Under the pieces are notes generated by a model, which did no database searches, was not told the origin of the DNA, and saw only the letters and a list, made by a program, of their open reading frames with translations. The position numbers and the translations under genes are program-made. Of a stretch of DNA of 61,023 bases, positions 16,950 to 26,627 are shown in pieces (within the stretch, counting starts at the first letter, position 1; the number at the start of each line of letters is the position of its first letter). The stretch is from Hyphomicrobiaceae bacterium (lineage in GTDB: Bacteria > Pseudomonadota > Alphaproteobacteria > Rhizobiales > Xanthobacteraceae), in assembly GCA_021324465.1 (NCBI GenBank), contig JAJPJB010000017.1, forward strand, positions 1 to 61,023, in the 5' to 3' direction.

Positions 16950-17408
16950 ATGACCGAACTGCCCATCTCGCTGCGCGACCCGCTGCCGACCGACGAGGCG
17001 GACTGGCGAGCGCTCTGGGCTGCCTACAACGCCTTCTACGAGGCACCTATTCCCGAGCGCGTCACCGCGCGCACCTGGCAGCGCATTCTCGATCCGGCCT
17101 CACCAATTTTCGGGCGGCTTGCCACCGTCAAGGACAGGGCCGCCGGTTTTTCCGTGAGCGTGTTGCACGAGGGCACGTGGACGATCGCGCCGATCTGCTA
17201 TCTGGAAGATCTGTTCGTTGCGCCGGAATTGCGCGGCCAGGGGATCGGGCGCATGCTGATTGCGGATTTGGTCAAGCGATGCCAGGCGCATGGCTGGTCG
17301 CGGCTTTACTGGCATACGCGCGCCGACAATTCGGCTCGACGGCTCTATGACGAATTCGCTGCGGCGGACGATTTCGTGCGCTACCGGTTGATCTTTTCCG
17401 ACACGTAG
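16950..17408 (+). CDS. GNAT family N-acetyltransferase
   Basis: A 152-residue single-domain acetyltransferase. The acetyl-CoA loop is VAPELRGQGIGRMLIADL, preceded by the strand CYLEDLFV, and the C-terminal RLYWHTRADNSARRLYDEFA is typical of this GNAT subgroup. It lies 38 bp downstream of the TPP pair in the same direction. Its 3' end overlaps the convergent iron-sulfur subunit gene by 28 bp. Substrate unknown. Confidence 0.87.
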   Translation: MTELPISLRDPLPTDEADWRALWAAYNAFYEAPIPERVTARTWQRILDPASPIFGRLATVKDRAAGFSVSVLHEGTWTIAPICYLEDLFVAPELRGQGIGRMLIADLVKRCQAHGWSRLYWHTRADNSARRLYDEFAAADDFVRYRLIFSDT

Positions 17409-17872
17409 GCTGCCTTTGCCGCGCGCTTTACCGCCTCGATGATCTCCGGATAGGCCGCGCAGCGGCAGAGGTTGCCGGAAAGATAGTGGCGGATATCGTC
17501 ATCGCTCGGATCGGGATGCGCTTTAAGCAATTGCTGCGCCATTAGCACAAAGCCCGGCGTGCAGAAGCCGCACTGAAATGCGCCGCAATCGATGAAGGCC
17601 TGCTGGACTTTCGAGAGCGCGCCGTCGGCGTCGAGATGCTCGACGGTGGAGATAGTCTTGCCGTCGGCCCAGACTGCGAAATAGAGACAGCCGGACACCG
17701 CCACATCGTCGACCAGAACCGTGCAGCAGCCGCATAGGCCTTGACCACAGCTTTCGCGGGCGCCAAACAGGCCGAATTGCTGCAGCAGCTCGACCAGATT
17801 GCGGTGCGGCTCGGTCGTGGTCGAAACCGGCTCGCCGTTCAAAGTGAAGGTGATGGTGCGTGCGCTCATCAT
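17381..17872 (-). CDS. Molybdenum hydroxylase small subunit, (2Fe-2S)-binding
   Basis: A 163-residue iron-sulfur subunit of the xanthine dehydrogenase family. The N-terminal plant-type cluster uses ESCGQGLCGCCTVLVD plus a later Cys (SGCLYF). The C-terminal cluster uses QCGFCTPGF and GNLCRCAAYPEI. All expected cysteines are present. It passes electrons from the molybdopterin site to FAD. The gene is last in an FAD-Mo-FeS operon and begins 8 bp after the large subunit. Confidence 0.93.
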   Translation of the reverse strand: MMSARTITFTLNGEPVSTTTEPHRNLVELLQQFGLFGARESCGQGLCGCCTVLVDDVAVSGCLYFAVWADGKTISTVEHLDADGALSKVQQAFIDCGAFQCGFCTPGFVLMAQQLLKAHPDPSDDDIRHYLSGNLCRCAAYPEIIEAVKRAAKAAYVSEKINR

Positions 17873-17880
17873 CTATCCAA

Positions 17881-20145
17881 TCATTCGTCGTCGAGCGGCC
17901 GGCCTTCCTTGGCGCGCAGCGCCCGCAGCACCGCCTCCGCGGTGATCGGCAATTCCATGATGCGCACGCCGACCGCGTCATGGATCGCGTTCGCGATCGC
18001 CGGCGAAACGCCGAACGTGCCGGACTCGCCCAGGCCCTTGGCGCCAAAAGGACCGTTATGCTGCTCGGCCGTCACCAGCTCGCATTCAATCGGCGGAATG
18101 TCGGCCATGCCGGGAATTTTGTAGTCAGCAAGCGATGCATTGGTGACCTGACCGCCGTCGAGATGCATTGCCTCGGACAGCGTGAAGCCAAGCTGCATGA
18201 TCGCGGCGCCCGAGAGCTGCGTGCGGGCCACCGCCGGATTGATCGGCTTGCCGCAATCGGCCGCGTTGACCAGCCGCAAAACGCGGACATGGCCGGTTTC
18301 CGTATCAACCTCGACTTCTGCGCCGGCGCCACCCACCATCCAGAATGGGGTCACGTTGCTGGAGAGGCCTTGCGCATCCGGCGGCGAATAAGTCGGCAGA
18401 AAGGTCGCCGTGCCGATCACATTGCCGGCCTGCATGCCGTAGCGCTTCTTGAAGATTTCGACCGGCGGATAATTGGTGCCTTCGGGCAGGCCGGCTTCGG
18501 TGGCGAGCGCCCGCAATTTGCCGCGGGCGTCTTCGGCCGCAAGCCGCACCGCATTGCCCATGTGATAGAACGAGCGCGAACCGAGCGTGCCCATGTCATA
18601 GGGCGTCACGTCGGTATCGGAATGCACAACGCGCACATCCTCGGCCGGCACGCCGAGCACTTCGCCGACGATGAGCGCATAGGCCGTATCGGAGCCCTGC
18701 CCCATATCGACGCTGCCCGTGAACAGCGTGATGCTGCCGTCGGCGGAAATATTGATGACCGCGACCGAGGTGGTCGGTGAAATCACCGCTTTGAGCGCGA
18801 TGGCGATGCCGCGGCCGCGGCGCAATATGCCGGCGCCGCGATCAAACGGCGCATCCCAGTTCATGCGCTTGACGAGCGCTTGGAAGACCTCGGGAATGGC
18901 GGCGTCTTTCAGGATCGTACCGCTCGCCTGCGGCCGGCCGTTGCGCAGCAGATTCTTGTGGCGGAATTCTACCGGATCCATGCCGATCTCGCGCGCAATG
19001 AGATCGGTATGGGATTCGTAAGCCCACACCAGCTGCGGAATTCCGAAGCAGCGCAGTGCACCGGCCGGTGTGCGGTTGGTGTACATCTCATAGGAATCGA
19101 CGCTGACATTGTCGATGTCATAGGGACCGGCGGCAGTGAAGCCGGATTTCTGTGCCACGCGCGGACCGATGTCGGCATAGGCGCCGCCGTTCCAATGCAC
19201 CTCGCAGCTGCGCGCGATGATCCTGCCATCCTTGGTGACCCCGCTTTTGATGCGGAAGGTCGTCGGATGTTTGGTGATCACGTAGAACTGCTCTTCCATG
19301 GTCAGCGCGATCTTGACCGGCCGTCGCACCAGCATGGCGAGCGCCGCGACCAGCGCTTCGAGCTTGATGTAGAGCTTGCCGCCGAAACCGCCGCCGACAT
19401 ACGGCACCTTAACGCGGACGCGATTCTCCGGCCAGCCGAACAGGCGCGCGATCTCAATGCGCACGAACGACGGCGACTGGTTGGCGGTGTAAATGGTCAG
19501 CTTGCTGTCGCCCGGGTCGGCCACCGACACGAACGGCTCGAAGGCGACGTGCAGGCATTGCTGCGTCTTGAACGTGTGCTCGATCACATGATCGGCCTTG
19601 GCCAGCGCGCCATCGACGTCACCGCGGCGCAGGTGATAGTCGAGCGCGACATTGGTGCCGCCACGGTCCTTGAGATGTTTCAGATCGGCAAAGGTGCCGG
19701 CCGGCTTGAGCACTTCGTGGACGAGAATGTCCGGCTTCATAGCCTGGACTTCGTCATAGACCGCCGGCAGTTCCTCGTACTCGGCTGAGATCAGCTGCAC
19801 GCCCTGTTCGGCGACATGCGGATCGCTTGCCAAGACGACAGCGACCGGCTCGCCCACGTGACGCACCTTTTCGAGCGCCAGGATCGGCTGGTCGTGAAAG
19901 GCCGGACCATAGTAGGGCTCCGGAATCAGTTTCTTGATGTCCTCGCCGGTGATCACGCGGTGGACGCCGGGCAGTTTTCTTGCCGCTTCAGTGTCGATAT
20001 GCAGGATGCGCCCGTGCGGCACGGTGGAGCGAAAGACTTTGCCATAGAGCATGCCCGGCAGGCGCAGATGATGCGTGTATTCGGCGCGGCCGGTCACCTT
20101 GGCGCGGACTTCGAGCCGCGGAAAATCTCGTCCGACCTGGTTCAT
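17881..20145 (-). CDS. Molybdenum hydroxylase large subunit (xanthine dehydrogenase family, molybdopterin-binding)
   Basis: A 754-residue catalytic subunit. It starts with the a/b hammerhead domain (RLEVRAKVTGRAEYTHHL) and contains VPYVGGGFGGKLYIKLEA, the substrate-loop GALRCFGIPQLVWAYE (near residue 363), FTGSVDMGQGSDTAYALI and the catalytic Glu in AKGLGESGTFGVSP (near residue 703). Glu after GLG is the general base of this family. The loop has RCFG where most xanthine-type enzymes have RGFG. It is not the CO dehydrogenase loop AYxCSFR, so CO oxidation is unlikely; hydroxylation of an aromatic or heterocyclic compound is more probable. Confidence 0.92.
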   Translation of the reverse strand: MNQVGRDFPRLEVRAKVTGRAEYTHHLRLPGMLYGKVFRSTVPHGRILHIDTEAARKLPGVHRVITGEDIKKLIPEPYYGPAFHDQPILALEKVRHVGEPVAVVLASDPHVAEQGVQLISAEYEELPAVYDEVQAMKPDILVHEVLKPAGTFADLKHLKDRGGTNVALDYHLRRGDVDGALAKADHVIEHTFKTQQCLHVAFEPFVSVADPGDSKLTIYTANQSPSFVRIEIARLFGWPENRVRVKVPYVGGGFGGKLYIKLEALVAALAMLVRRPVKIALTMEEQFYVITKHPTTFRIKSGVTKDGRIIARSCEVHWNGGAYADIGPRVAQKSGFTAAGPYDIDNVSVDSYEMYTNRTPAGALRCFGIPQLVWAYESHTDLIAREIGMDPVEFRHKNLLRNGRPQASGTILKDAAIPEVFQALVKRMNWDAPFDRGAGILRRGRGIAIALKAVISPTTSVAVINISADGSITLFTGSVDMGQGSDTAYALIVGEVLGVPAEDVRVVHSDTDVTPYDMGTLGSRSFYHMGNAVRLAAEDARGKLRALATEAGLPEGTNYPPVEIFKKRYGMQAGNVIGTATFLPTYSPPDAQGLSSNVTPFWMVGGAGAEVEVDTETGHVRVLRLVNAADCGKPINPAVARTQLSGAAIMQLGFTLSEAMHLDGGQVTNASLADYKIPGMADIPPIECELVTAEQHNGPFGAKGLGESGTFGVSPAIANAIHDAVGVRIMELPITAEAVLRALRAKEGRPLDDE

Positions 20146-21017
20146 GGCCGCACCTCCGCATCAGCAGACAGCGCCTTGCGCACCGCCCGGCGCAGACAGA
20201 CTCGGAGAAGCTCGCGCTTATAAGCGGCGGTGCCGTGCGCATCGCTGTGAATCGAAGCTTCATCGGCCGCGGCATCGCCGGCGCGGTTCAGGGCGGCGTC
20301 TTCCGCGGCTCTTCCCTGCAACAGTCTTTCGGCATTGGCCATGCGCGTCACTTTTTCAGTTGCGGCGCTCACGACCACGACCGGATCGTGGATGGCACCG
20401 TTCTTGACCGCGAAGGACACGGCAACACCGAGCGCCGGCCAATCGTCCGCCGTGCGCGAAGTGACCTTGATATAGGCCGCTTTGCGGCCGTCAAGCGCCG
20501 GCACTGTGACCGTGGTGATGAGCTCGTCTTTGTTCAGCACAGTCTCGTAATAACCCGCATACAGCTGTTCGAGCGGCAATTCGCGATTGCCTTTGCGGCT
20601 TGCAATGGTGATGCGCGCGCCAAGCGCGGCGAGCACCGGCGGCAGGTCCATATGCGGATCGCCATGGGCGAGCGCGCCGCCGACACGGGCGACGTTGCGC
20701 ACGCGCGGGTTGGACAGCGTCCGCAGCGTCCGTTTGAGCACGGGAAAGTGCTTGCCGACATTGACGTCATATTCGAGCTGGCTCAGCGTCGCCATGGCGC
20801 CGATCTGCAATGCGCCGCCGTCTTTGATTGCAATGCGCGCGTAGGACGGCTCGATCCTGTGCAGACAGACCAGGCGGCTCGGTTGGAAGACGCCGGCCTT
20901 CATCATCAGCATCAGCGCCGTCCCGCCGGCCACCGGACGAACGCTCCCATCCTCGGGATCGAGCAGCGCGATCGCCTCTTGCAGCGAAGTCGGCTCCACC
21001 ATGTCGAAGGGAATCAC
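20142..21017 (-). CDS. Molybdenum hydroxylase medium subunit, FAD-binding
   Basis: A 291-residue CoxM-like subunit. It begins VIPFDMVEPTSLQEAIALL and has the FAD-binding motifs VRPVAGGTALMLMMK and LSNPRVRNVARVGGALAHGD. I start at GTG 21017, with GGGAG nine bases upstream; the frame extends to 21134 without a better signal. The stop overlaps the large-subunit start by four bases (ATGA). The gene heads the operon in FAD-Mo-FeS order, and no maturation genes (CoxD/E/F, XdhC type) follow inside the window. Confidence 0.92.
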   Translation of the reverse strand: MIPFDMVEPTSLQEAIALLDPEDGSVRPVAGGTALMLMMKAGVFQPSRLVCLHRIEPSYARIAIKDGGALQIGAMATLSQLEYDVNVGKHFPVLKRTLRTLSNPRVRNVARVGGALAHGDPHMDLPPVLAALGARITIASRKGNRELPLEQLYAGYYETVLNKDELITTVTVPALDGRKAAYIKVTSRTADDWPALGVAVSFAVKNGAIHDPVVVVSAATEKVTRMANAERLLQGRAAEDAALNRAGDAAADEASIHSDAHGTAAYKRELLRVCLRRAVRKALSADAEVRP

Positions 21018-21159
21018 GCCGGTTTTCTCCCAGACACTTTCTTGGTTGTGCAGCGGCGACGCGCGCCTTTGCTTGAATAGTCTTGAAAAGGTTAAATCAC
21101 AGTCGGGTTCGCCGCGTCGAGCCGCCCGCGACAATGCAGCCTGTCAATTCCGCATGGCA

Positions 21160-22704
21160 TCAGGCTGGCATTCGCGCGTGTTTGGGACGTGGGCTCATGA
21201 ACCAGGCGCCCGCGACCAGCCCGAGCGCCAGTAATCCCGGGACGATGGCAAGACAGAGACTGGCGGCCGCGACCGCGGCTGTTGCCGCCCAGCCGATGGA
21301 CGAAAACGCCTCGGCAAAGGTGGCAAAGCGTGAAGAGACTTGTCGGCGGCGAAATTGGCTGCGTTTGGCTTGCGTGCGAAACCAGAGCTGGATCGCTGTC
21401 GCGGCCGCGGCGGCCGCAGCAATGCCGCCGCAGGTCGCCAGAGCGTGCCGCGGCGAGACAATCGCGAGCGCGGCAACGAGTGGCGCAAAGACCACCGCGA
21501 CGATGCCGAGCACGGCTTCAATTTTGGCCCGCACGACATAGCGCGTGGGAACCGGCGCTGTGGCGACAAGATCCGGGGCATCCTCGCCGGAGATGGCAAG
21601 CCAGGCGAGACCTCCGGATAATTGCCCTGCCGCCATGACCAGAACCGGCACCAGCAGCTGATGGGCGCCATTGCCATCGCCAAAGCTGCGCCACAACAAT
21701 ACGGCCGGCGGAATCAGATAAAGCATCTGCATCAGCGTCTGCGATGCCAGCCAGGGATCGCGGCGCAGCAGCAGCCATTCCTTGCGACGCAATGCGGCGC
21801 GCGGCGATCCCGGCTGGGAGAAAGCGGATGAACGCATGCGGCTGCTGCCAACCTGGCCGACGGCCGAGGCGGATACTGCATAGGCACCAAAGCGCGGCGC
21901 AACGATCAGGGTGACAACGGCGAGCGCTGCAAAACTCGCCGTGAGCACGCTAAGGAGCGCGAAACCGTCACCGAGCGCGGCGCGCGCCGGCCACCAGATC
22001 GCGCTGTCGAGGCCGGGAGCGAGCGCGAGCGTCGTCGGCGATTGCAGCACCGATGAGCGCGACAACGTGCCGTAAGACAGAATGGCCGCGACTTGCAGGC
22101 CGATGACAAAAGCGGCGCCGATCACCGCAGCGGCAACTTGCGCCAACAGACGCGTGCGTTTTGCGCCGACTATGCGGAACAATGCAACCACAATCGTCAC
22201 CGCCAATGCCGTCGCCGCGGCGCCCATGGCGAAAATCAGCCCATAAGCGCCGAGCCATCGGATGCCGCCGAACGTGATCAGCATATCGATGAACGGGGCC
22301 GCCAGCGGCAGCGCCATCAGCGGCAGCAACACCGCAATGGTCGCGATACGGACCGCAAACAGCTTTTCGGCCGCGACCGGCGACGCCAGTATGAGATCGA
22401 GATCGGAGCGCGAATAAAACGCTCGTGTCACCGATTCCATGGCTTGCGAAATCATCAGCAGCCACGACAGGAGCGCGCTGGCACCGATTGTAACCAGCGT
22501 CGCCTTGTCCGCGGCGGCCTGCGCATAGCGGGCAACCATCCAATAGGCGACCACATGCATGAAGATGACGAAGGTCGTCACCGCCATGATGGCGCGCGGC
22601 AGCCGCTCGCGGCGACCTGCCGTGATCATGGCGAGCCAATCGCGCCAAGCCAGCCGCATCTCGTGCTGAGCGAACCAGAAAACCGTGCCCGGGCGGGCGC
22701 TCAT
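21160..22704 (-). CDS. ABC-2 type exporter permease
   Basis: A 514-residue inner-membrane protein with about ten to twelve hydrophobic segments (for example IMAVTTFVIFMHVVAYWMVA and TIAVLLPLMALPLAAPFIDM). It is soluble only at the amphipathic N-terminus (HEMRLAWRDWLAMITAGRR) and in a central KEWLLLRRDPWL loop of the kind seen in ABC-2 permeases. Its start overlaps the stop of the ATPase gene by four bases, so the two form one exporter. Substrate unknown. Confidence 0.85.
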   Translation of the reverse strand: MSARPGTVFWFAQHEMRLAWRDWLAMITAGRRERLPRAIMAVTTFVIFMHVVAYWMVARYAQAAADKATLVTIGASALLSWLLMISQAMESVTRAFYSRSDLDLILASPVAAEKLFAVRIATIAVLLPLMALPLAAPFIDMLITFGGIRWLGAYGLIFAMGAAATALAVTIVVALFRIVGAKRTRLLAQVAAAVIGAAFVIGLQVAAILSYGTLSRSSVLQSPTTLALAPGLDSAIWWPARAALGDGFALLSVLTASFAALAVVTLIVAPRFGAYAVSASAVGQVGSSRMRSSAFSQPGSPRAALRRKEWLLLRRDPWLASQTLMQMLYLIPPAVLLWRSFGDGNGAHQLLVPVLVMAAGQLSGGLAWLAISGEDAPDLVATAPVPTRYVVRAKIEAVLGIVAVVFAPLVAALAIVSPRHALATCGGIAAAAAAATAIQLWFRTQAKRSQFRRRQVSSRFATFAEAFSSIGWAATAAVAAASLCLAIVPGLLALGLVAGAWFMSPRPKHARMPA

Positions 22705-23501
22705 GCTGCTGCGGCCTGTTCGGCAACCAATGTGAGGAACGTGTCTTCGAGCGTTGCGGCTGCGGTTCGGCCGGTTGCGGCAGGATCGGCATGTTTGCCG
22801 GCCTGCTCCCGCAGTTGCTCAAGCGTGCCCTCGGCGATCAGCCGGCCGTGGGCGATCACGCCGATGCGGTCGGCCATGCGCTCGGCCACTTCGAGAATGT
22901 GCGTAGTCATGATGACCGTACAGCCGGCACCCACCCGCTCGCGCAAGACACTCTTGACCGCGCGCGCCGCGCCGGCGTCAAGGCCGGTGAGCGGCTCGTC
23001 GAGAATGATCACCTGCGGTTCATGCACCAGCGCGCCGGCGAGCGCTACTTTCTGCCGCATGCCCTTGGAAAAGCCCTCGCAGCGTTCGTGCGCATGCGGC
23101 AACAGATCGAGCCAATGCAGCAATTCGTGTGCACGCGGCTTGGCAAGTTCCGGCGCGATGTCCCACAGGCCGGCGACAAACTCCAAATATTCCTGCGGCG
23201 TCAGCTTGTCGTAGATCATCGGCTCGTCGGAGACCCATGCCATGACCCGTTTCGCCGCAACCGGGTCGGCGAGCGCATCGATGCCGGCGACGCGGATTAC
23301 GCCGGCGTCGGGACGAAGCAACCCCGCAATCATGCGCAGCGTGGTCGTCTTGCCGGCACCGTTCGGACCGAGCAGGGCATAGAACTCGCCGACGCGCACC
23401 ATGAGATCGAGATGATCGACCGCGGGGCGATCGAAGGATTTGACGAGGCCGCGAATCTCGAGCGCGAACAGATCGGGGACGAGGGGTGCGAAATGCGACA
23501 T
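22701..23501 (-). CDS. ABC transporter ATP-binding protein (exporter type)
   Basis: A 266-residue ATPase with Walker A LLGPNGAGKTTTLRM, the Q-loop region VSDEPMIYD, the signature FSKGMRQKVALAGAL, Walker B VIILDEPLTGLD and the H-loop MTTHIL. The pattern is that of CcmA/DrrA-like exporters. ATG 23501 begins the conserved part; upstream in-frame sequence to 23600 is not family-like. It pairs with the overlapping permease gene. Confidence 0.93.
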   Translation of the reverse strand: MSHFAPLVPDLFALEIRGLVKSFDRPAVDHLDLMVRVGEFYALLGPNGAGKTTTLRMIAGLLRPDAGVIRVAGIDALADPVAAKRVMAWVSDEPMIYDKLTPQEYLEFVAGLWDIAPELAKPRAHELLHWLDLLPHAHERCEGFSKGMRQKVALAGALVHEPQVIILDEPLTGLDAGAARAVKSVLRERVGAGCTVIMTTHILEVAERMADRIGVIAHGRLIAEGTLEQLREQAGKHADPAATGRTAAATLEDTFLTLVAEQAAAA

Positions 23502-23629
23502 GAAACCCAAACCGCACGTGAACCGTGGGCGAGAGCCGCGGCACGCTAGCCGGCCAGAAGTTTCGGCATGGTGAATTGATTGTCGCCATTCTCGCGACAA
23601 GCACGGAAAGGTTAACGCCGCAAGGCCGT

Positions 23630-25933
23630 TCAGGCGCCGACGTTGAAGGCAGCCAGTGCCGCCATATTCACGAGTTGCGCATCATTCGCCGACAGCGGCA
23701 CGATCTGCACCGAGCGGTCGAGACCGACCAGCATCGGGCCAATCACATTGGCGCCGCCGAGTTCCATCAGCATCTTGGTTGAGATCGAAGCGGAGTGAAA
23801 CGCAGGCATGACCAGAACATTGGCGGGACCGGACAGGCGGCAGAACGGATAAGCCTCGCGCAGCTCCATGTTCAGTGCGACATCGGCGGCCATGTCGCCG
23901 TCATATTCGAAATTGACGTGCTGACGGTCGAGGATCTGCACCGCCTCCTGCACACGCGCTGAGCGTTCGCCAACCGGGTGGCCGAAAGTGGAAAACGCGA
24001 GCAGCGCCACGCGCGGATCGTAGCCCAGCGCGCGCGCAACCCGCGCCGCCTCGATCGAAATCTCCGCGAGATCGTTGGCCGTCGGCATTTCGGTCACCGC
24101 GGTGTCGGCGATCAAGACAGTCCGGCCGCGCGCCAGCACCAGCGAAATACCCATGACGCGATGCCCGGGTTTGGGATCGATGCAGCGCCGCACATCTTCC
24201 AACGCCACCGAGAAGTTGCGGGTGACACCGGTAACCATGGCATCGGCATCGCCGAGCGCAACCATGCAGGCGGCAAAGTGATTACGATCCTGATTCACCA
24301 GCCGCTGACAATCGCGCTGCAGGAAGCCCTGCCGCTGCAGCCGTTCGTAGAGATAAGCGGCATAGGCGGCATTGCGCGACGACATCGCCGCATTGATGAT
24401 CTCGATGCCGTTTTGAGTGCCTTGGCCGAGCTCAAGGCCGAGGGCTTGCGCGGTCTCGCGCACACGCCGCTCGCGGCCGACCAGAAGCGCCGTGCCGAGA
24501 CCCTGGTGCACAAAAACCGCCGCCGCGCGGATGACCTGCTCCTCTTCGCCTTCGGCGAAGACGACGCGCCGCGGCCGCCGCCGCAGACGCTCATAGACAC
24601 CGGTCAATACGCCGGCGATCGGATCCAGCCGGCTGCGCAATTGCTGGCGATAGGTCTCCATGTCGGCGATCGGCCGCCGAGCGACTTTGGAATCCATTGC
24701 CGCTTTGGCAACGGCCGGAGGAATGTCCGAGATAAGCCGCGGATCGAACGGCACCGGAATGATGTAATCCGACCCGTATTTCGGCCGCGCGCCATAGGCA
24801 ACCGCGACTTCGTCGGGAACGTCCTCGCGCGCCAGCGCGGCGAGCGCATGCGCGGCAGCGATCTTCATCTCCATATTGATGGCGCGGGCGCGCACATCGA
24901 GCGCGCCGCGAAAAATGTAGGGGAAGCCCAGCACATTGTTGATCTGATTCGGATAGTCCGAACGGCCGGTCGCCATAATGGCATCGGTGCGCACTTCAGC
25001 GACTTCTTCGACGGTGATCTCCGGATCAGGATTGGCCATGGCGAAAATGATCGGCTTGTCGGCCATCGATTTCACCATCGCCTGGGTCACCGCGCCTTTC
25101 GCCGAAAGCCCGAAGAACACGTCCGCGCCGGTCAAAGCTTCAGCCAAGGTGCGCGCCTTTGTTTTCACGGCGAAAGCGGATTTCCATTGATTCATGCCAT
25201 CGCTGCGGCCCTCATAGATCACGCCCTTGGTGTCGCAAAGGATCAGGTTCTCCGGGCGGAAGCCGATCGCGCGCAAAAGCTCGAGGCAGGCGATGCCGGC
25301 GGCGCCAGCGCCGTTGCAGACGAGCTTGGTGCTTTTGATCTCACGGCCGGTGAGCTCGAGCGCATTGATCAGGCCCGCGGCCGCAATGATCGCGGTGCCG
25401 TGCTGATCGTCATGAAAGACCGGAATGTCGAGCAACTCACGCAGCTTCTGCTCGATGATGAAGCATTCCGGAGCCTTGATATCTTCGAGATTGATGCCGC
25501 CCCAGCCCTTGCCGAGCAATTTGACGCAATTGATGAATTCGTCAGGGTCCTCGGTCGACACTTCGATATCTATGGAGTCGATATCGGCAAAGCGCTTGAA
25601 CAGAACGGATTTGCCTTCCATCACCGGCTTGGCGGCCAGCGCGCCGCGATTGCCAAGCCCAAGAATGGCGGTGCCATTGGTGATCACCGCGACGAAATTG
25701 CCTTTGGTGGTGTAATCGAAAGCCTTGGCCTCGTCGCCGGCAATGGCGAGCACCGGCACGGCGACGCCGGGCGAATAGGCGAGCGAGAGGTCGCGCTGGG
25801 TCGCCATCGGCTTGGTGGCGACGACTTCGAGTTTCCCGGGCCGACCTTGGCTGTGAAACAGCAGGGCTTCCTGGTCGGCAAAGGTCGGGCGGTTCGAGGC
25901 GGCGCCGTTCTTGCCGCCATTTTTGGAAGCCAT
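23630..25933 (-). CDS. maeB: NADP-dependent malic enzyme with phosphotransacetylase-like C-terminal domain
   Basis: A 767-residue MaeB-type enzyme that oxidatively decarboxylates malate to pyruvate. The N-terminal malic domain (about 1-430) has LSLAYSPGVAVPVLAI, LGLGNRGALAAKPVMEGK and IPVFHDDQHGTAIIAAAGL, with the nucleotide-binding region around LVCNGAGAAGIACLELL. The C-terminal ~330 residues are related to phosphate acetyltransferase and act allosterically in known relatives. It supplies NADPH and pyruvate, feeding acetyl-CoA toward the PHB genes further along, though it is not in their operon. Confidence 0.96.
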   Translation of the reverse strand: MASKNGGKNGAASNRPTFADQEALLFHSQGRPGKLEVVATKPMATQRDLSLAYSPGVAVPVLAIAGDEAKAFDYTTKGNFVAVITNGTAILGLGNRGALAAKPVMEGKSVLFKRFADIDSIDIEVSTEDPDEFINCVKLLGKGWGGINLEDIKAPECFIIEQKLRELLDIPVFHDDQHGTAIIAAAGLINALELTGREIKSTKLVCNGAGAAGIACLELLRAIGFRPENLILCDTKGVIYEGRSDGMNQWKSAFAVKTKARTLAEALTGADVFFGLSAKGAVTQAMVKSMADKPIIFAMANPDPEITVEEVAEVRTDAIMATGRSDYPNQINNVLGFPYIFRGALDVRARAINMEMKIAAAHALAALAREDVPDEVAVAYGARPKYGSDYIIPVPFDPRLISDIPPAVAKAAMDSKVARRPIADMETYRQQLRSRLDPIAGVLTGVYERLRRRPRRVVFAEGEEEQVIRAAAVFVHQGLGTALLVGRERRVRETAQALGLELGQGTQNGIEIINAAMSSRNAAYAAYLYERLQRQGFLQRDCQRLVNQDRNHFAACMVALGDADAMVTGVTRNFSVALEDVRRCIDPKPGHRVMGISLVLARGRTVLIADTAVTEMPTANDLAEISIEAARVARALGYDPRVALLAFSTFGHPVGERSARVQEAVQILDRQHVNFEYDGDMAADVALNMELREAYPFCRLSGPANVLVMPAFHSASISTKMLMELGGANVIGPMLVGLDRSVQIVPLSANDAQLVNMAALAAFNVGA

Positions 25934-26287
25934 TTCAATTCCCTACGGATTAATGCACAGCGGCGAATGGCGGGGGAGCGGAACTTTAGCGAAAGCAACG
26001 CCCCCTGCTCAAGGGGAATACCGGGGTCGACTTGAGGTCCAGGCACAACGCAGCGGTGCAAAAATCGCCGCATTGAAGTCGCATTGAACAAGAGCGCCCG
26101 GCAGGGTAATGCCTGTCGCGCGATCACCTAGTGGAAAGAATCAAACGGTGGAACCCTCACCAAAGCCTGCGGCCCTTGGCCTTCCGCCGATTGCCTCGGA
26201 CTCTTCCGTCTGATTTTCACCACTAGCTTGCCGAGAGAACACGCGGCCGAATGGTGCCGTCCGCACTTCATCCATAGCCGACCTTCG
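25934..26287. other. 354 bp intergenic spacer, no gene supported
   Basis: Divergent region between maeB and a small membrane protein gene. It should hold both promoters. Short open frames exist (for example a 31-codon frame starting GTG near 26133), but they lack ribosome sites and family resemblance. I see no tRNA, repeat or strong hairpin. Confidence 0.4.
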
Positions 26288-26605
26288 ATGATCCGATTCC
26301 TGCTTCGCTTCCTCGGCCTCTGTCTGCTGGCGACCGCCTTTGTATTTTTCGTCTATGACGGCACCAAATCGATCGCCAATCACAACCTGGCCTACACCAG
26401 GCTCGACGATATGTGGGCCATCATCGATCAAAATAGCCTCAATCTGGTGCAGAATTGGCTGAGGCAGAAATTCGCCTGGGCCTGGGATCCCTACCTGCTG
26501 CGGGGCTTCGACCTGCCGGCCTGGGGTGTTATCGCGATCGTGGCGACGATTCTGATCCTGCTTGGCCGCAAGAAGAAACCGCTCATCGGCTACGCGCGCG
26601 ACTGA
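26288..26605 (+). CDS. Small conserved membrane protein
   Basis: A 105-residue protein. An N-terminal membrane helix (MIRFLLRFLGLCLLATAFVF) and a C-terminal helix (AWGVIAIVATILILLG) followed by RKKKPLIGYARD flank a soluble middle containing SIANHNLAYTRLDDMW. The positive residues after the last helix suggest a cytoplasmic C-terminus. I do not recognise a domain with known function. It lies 22 bp before mtgA on the same strand and may be co-transcribed. Confidence 0.75.
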   Translation: MIRFLLRFLGLCLLATAFVFFVYDGTKSIANHNLAYTRLDDMWAIIDQNSLNLVQNWLRQKFAWAWDPYLLRGFDLPAWGVIAIVATILILLGRKKKPLIGYARD

Positions 26606-26627
26606 GCAGAACGATAGCTGTACCGTG

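Noticed and set aside
17881-21017. Aerobic CO dehydrogenase (CoxMSL) identity
   Set aside because: The active-site loop is GALRCFGIPQ, not the form I AYxCSFR or form II AYRGAGR pattern, and no cox accessory genes are present.
23978-26035. 685-codon plus-strand frame opposite maeB
   Set aside because: Shadow of the malic enzyme codons; rich in His/Arg/Asp and without recognisable domain or ribosome site.
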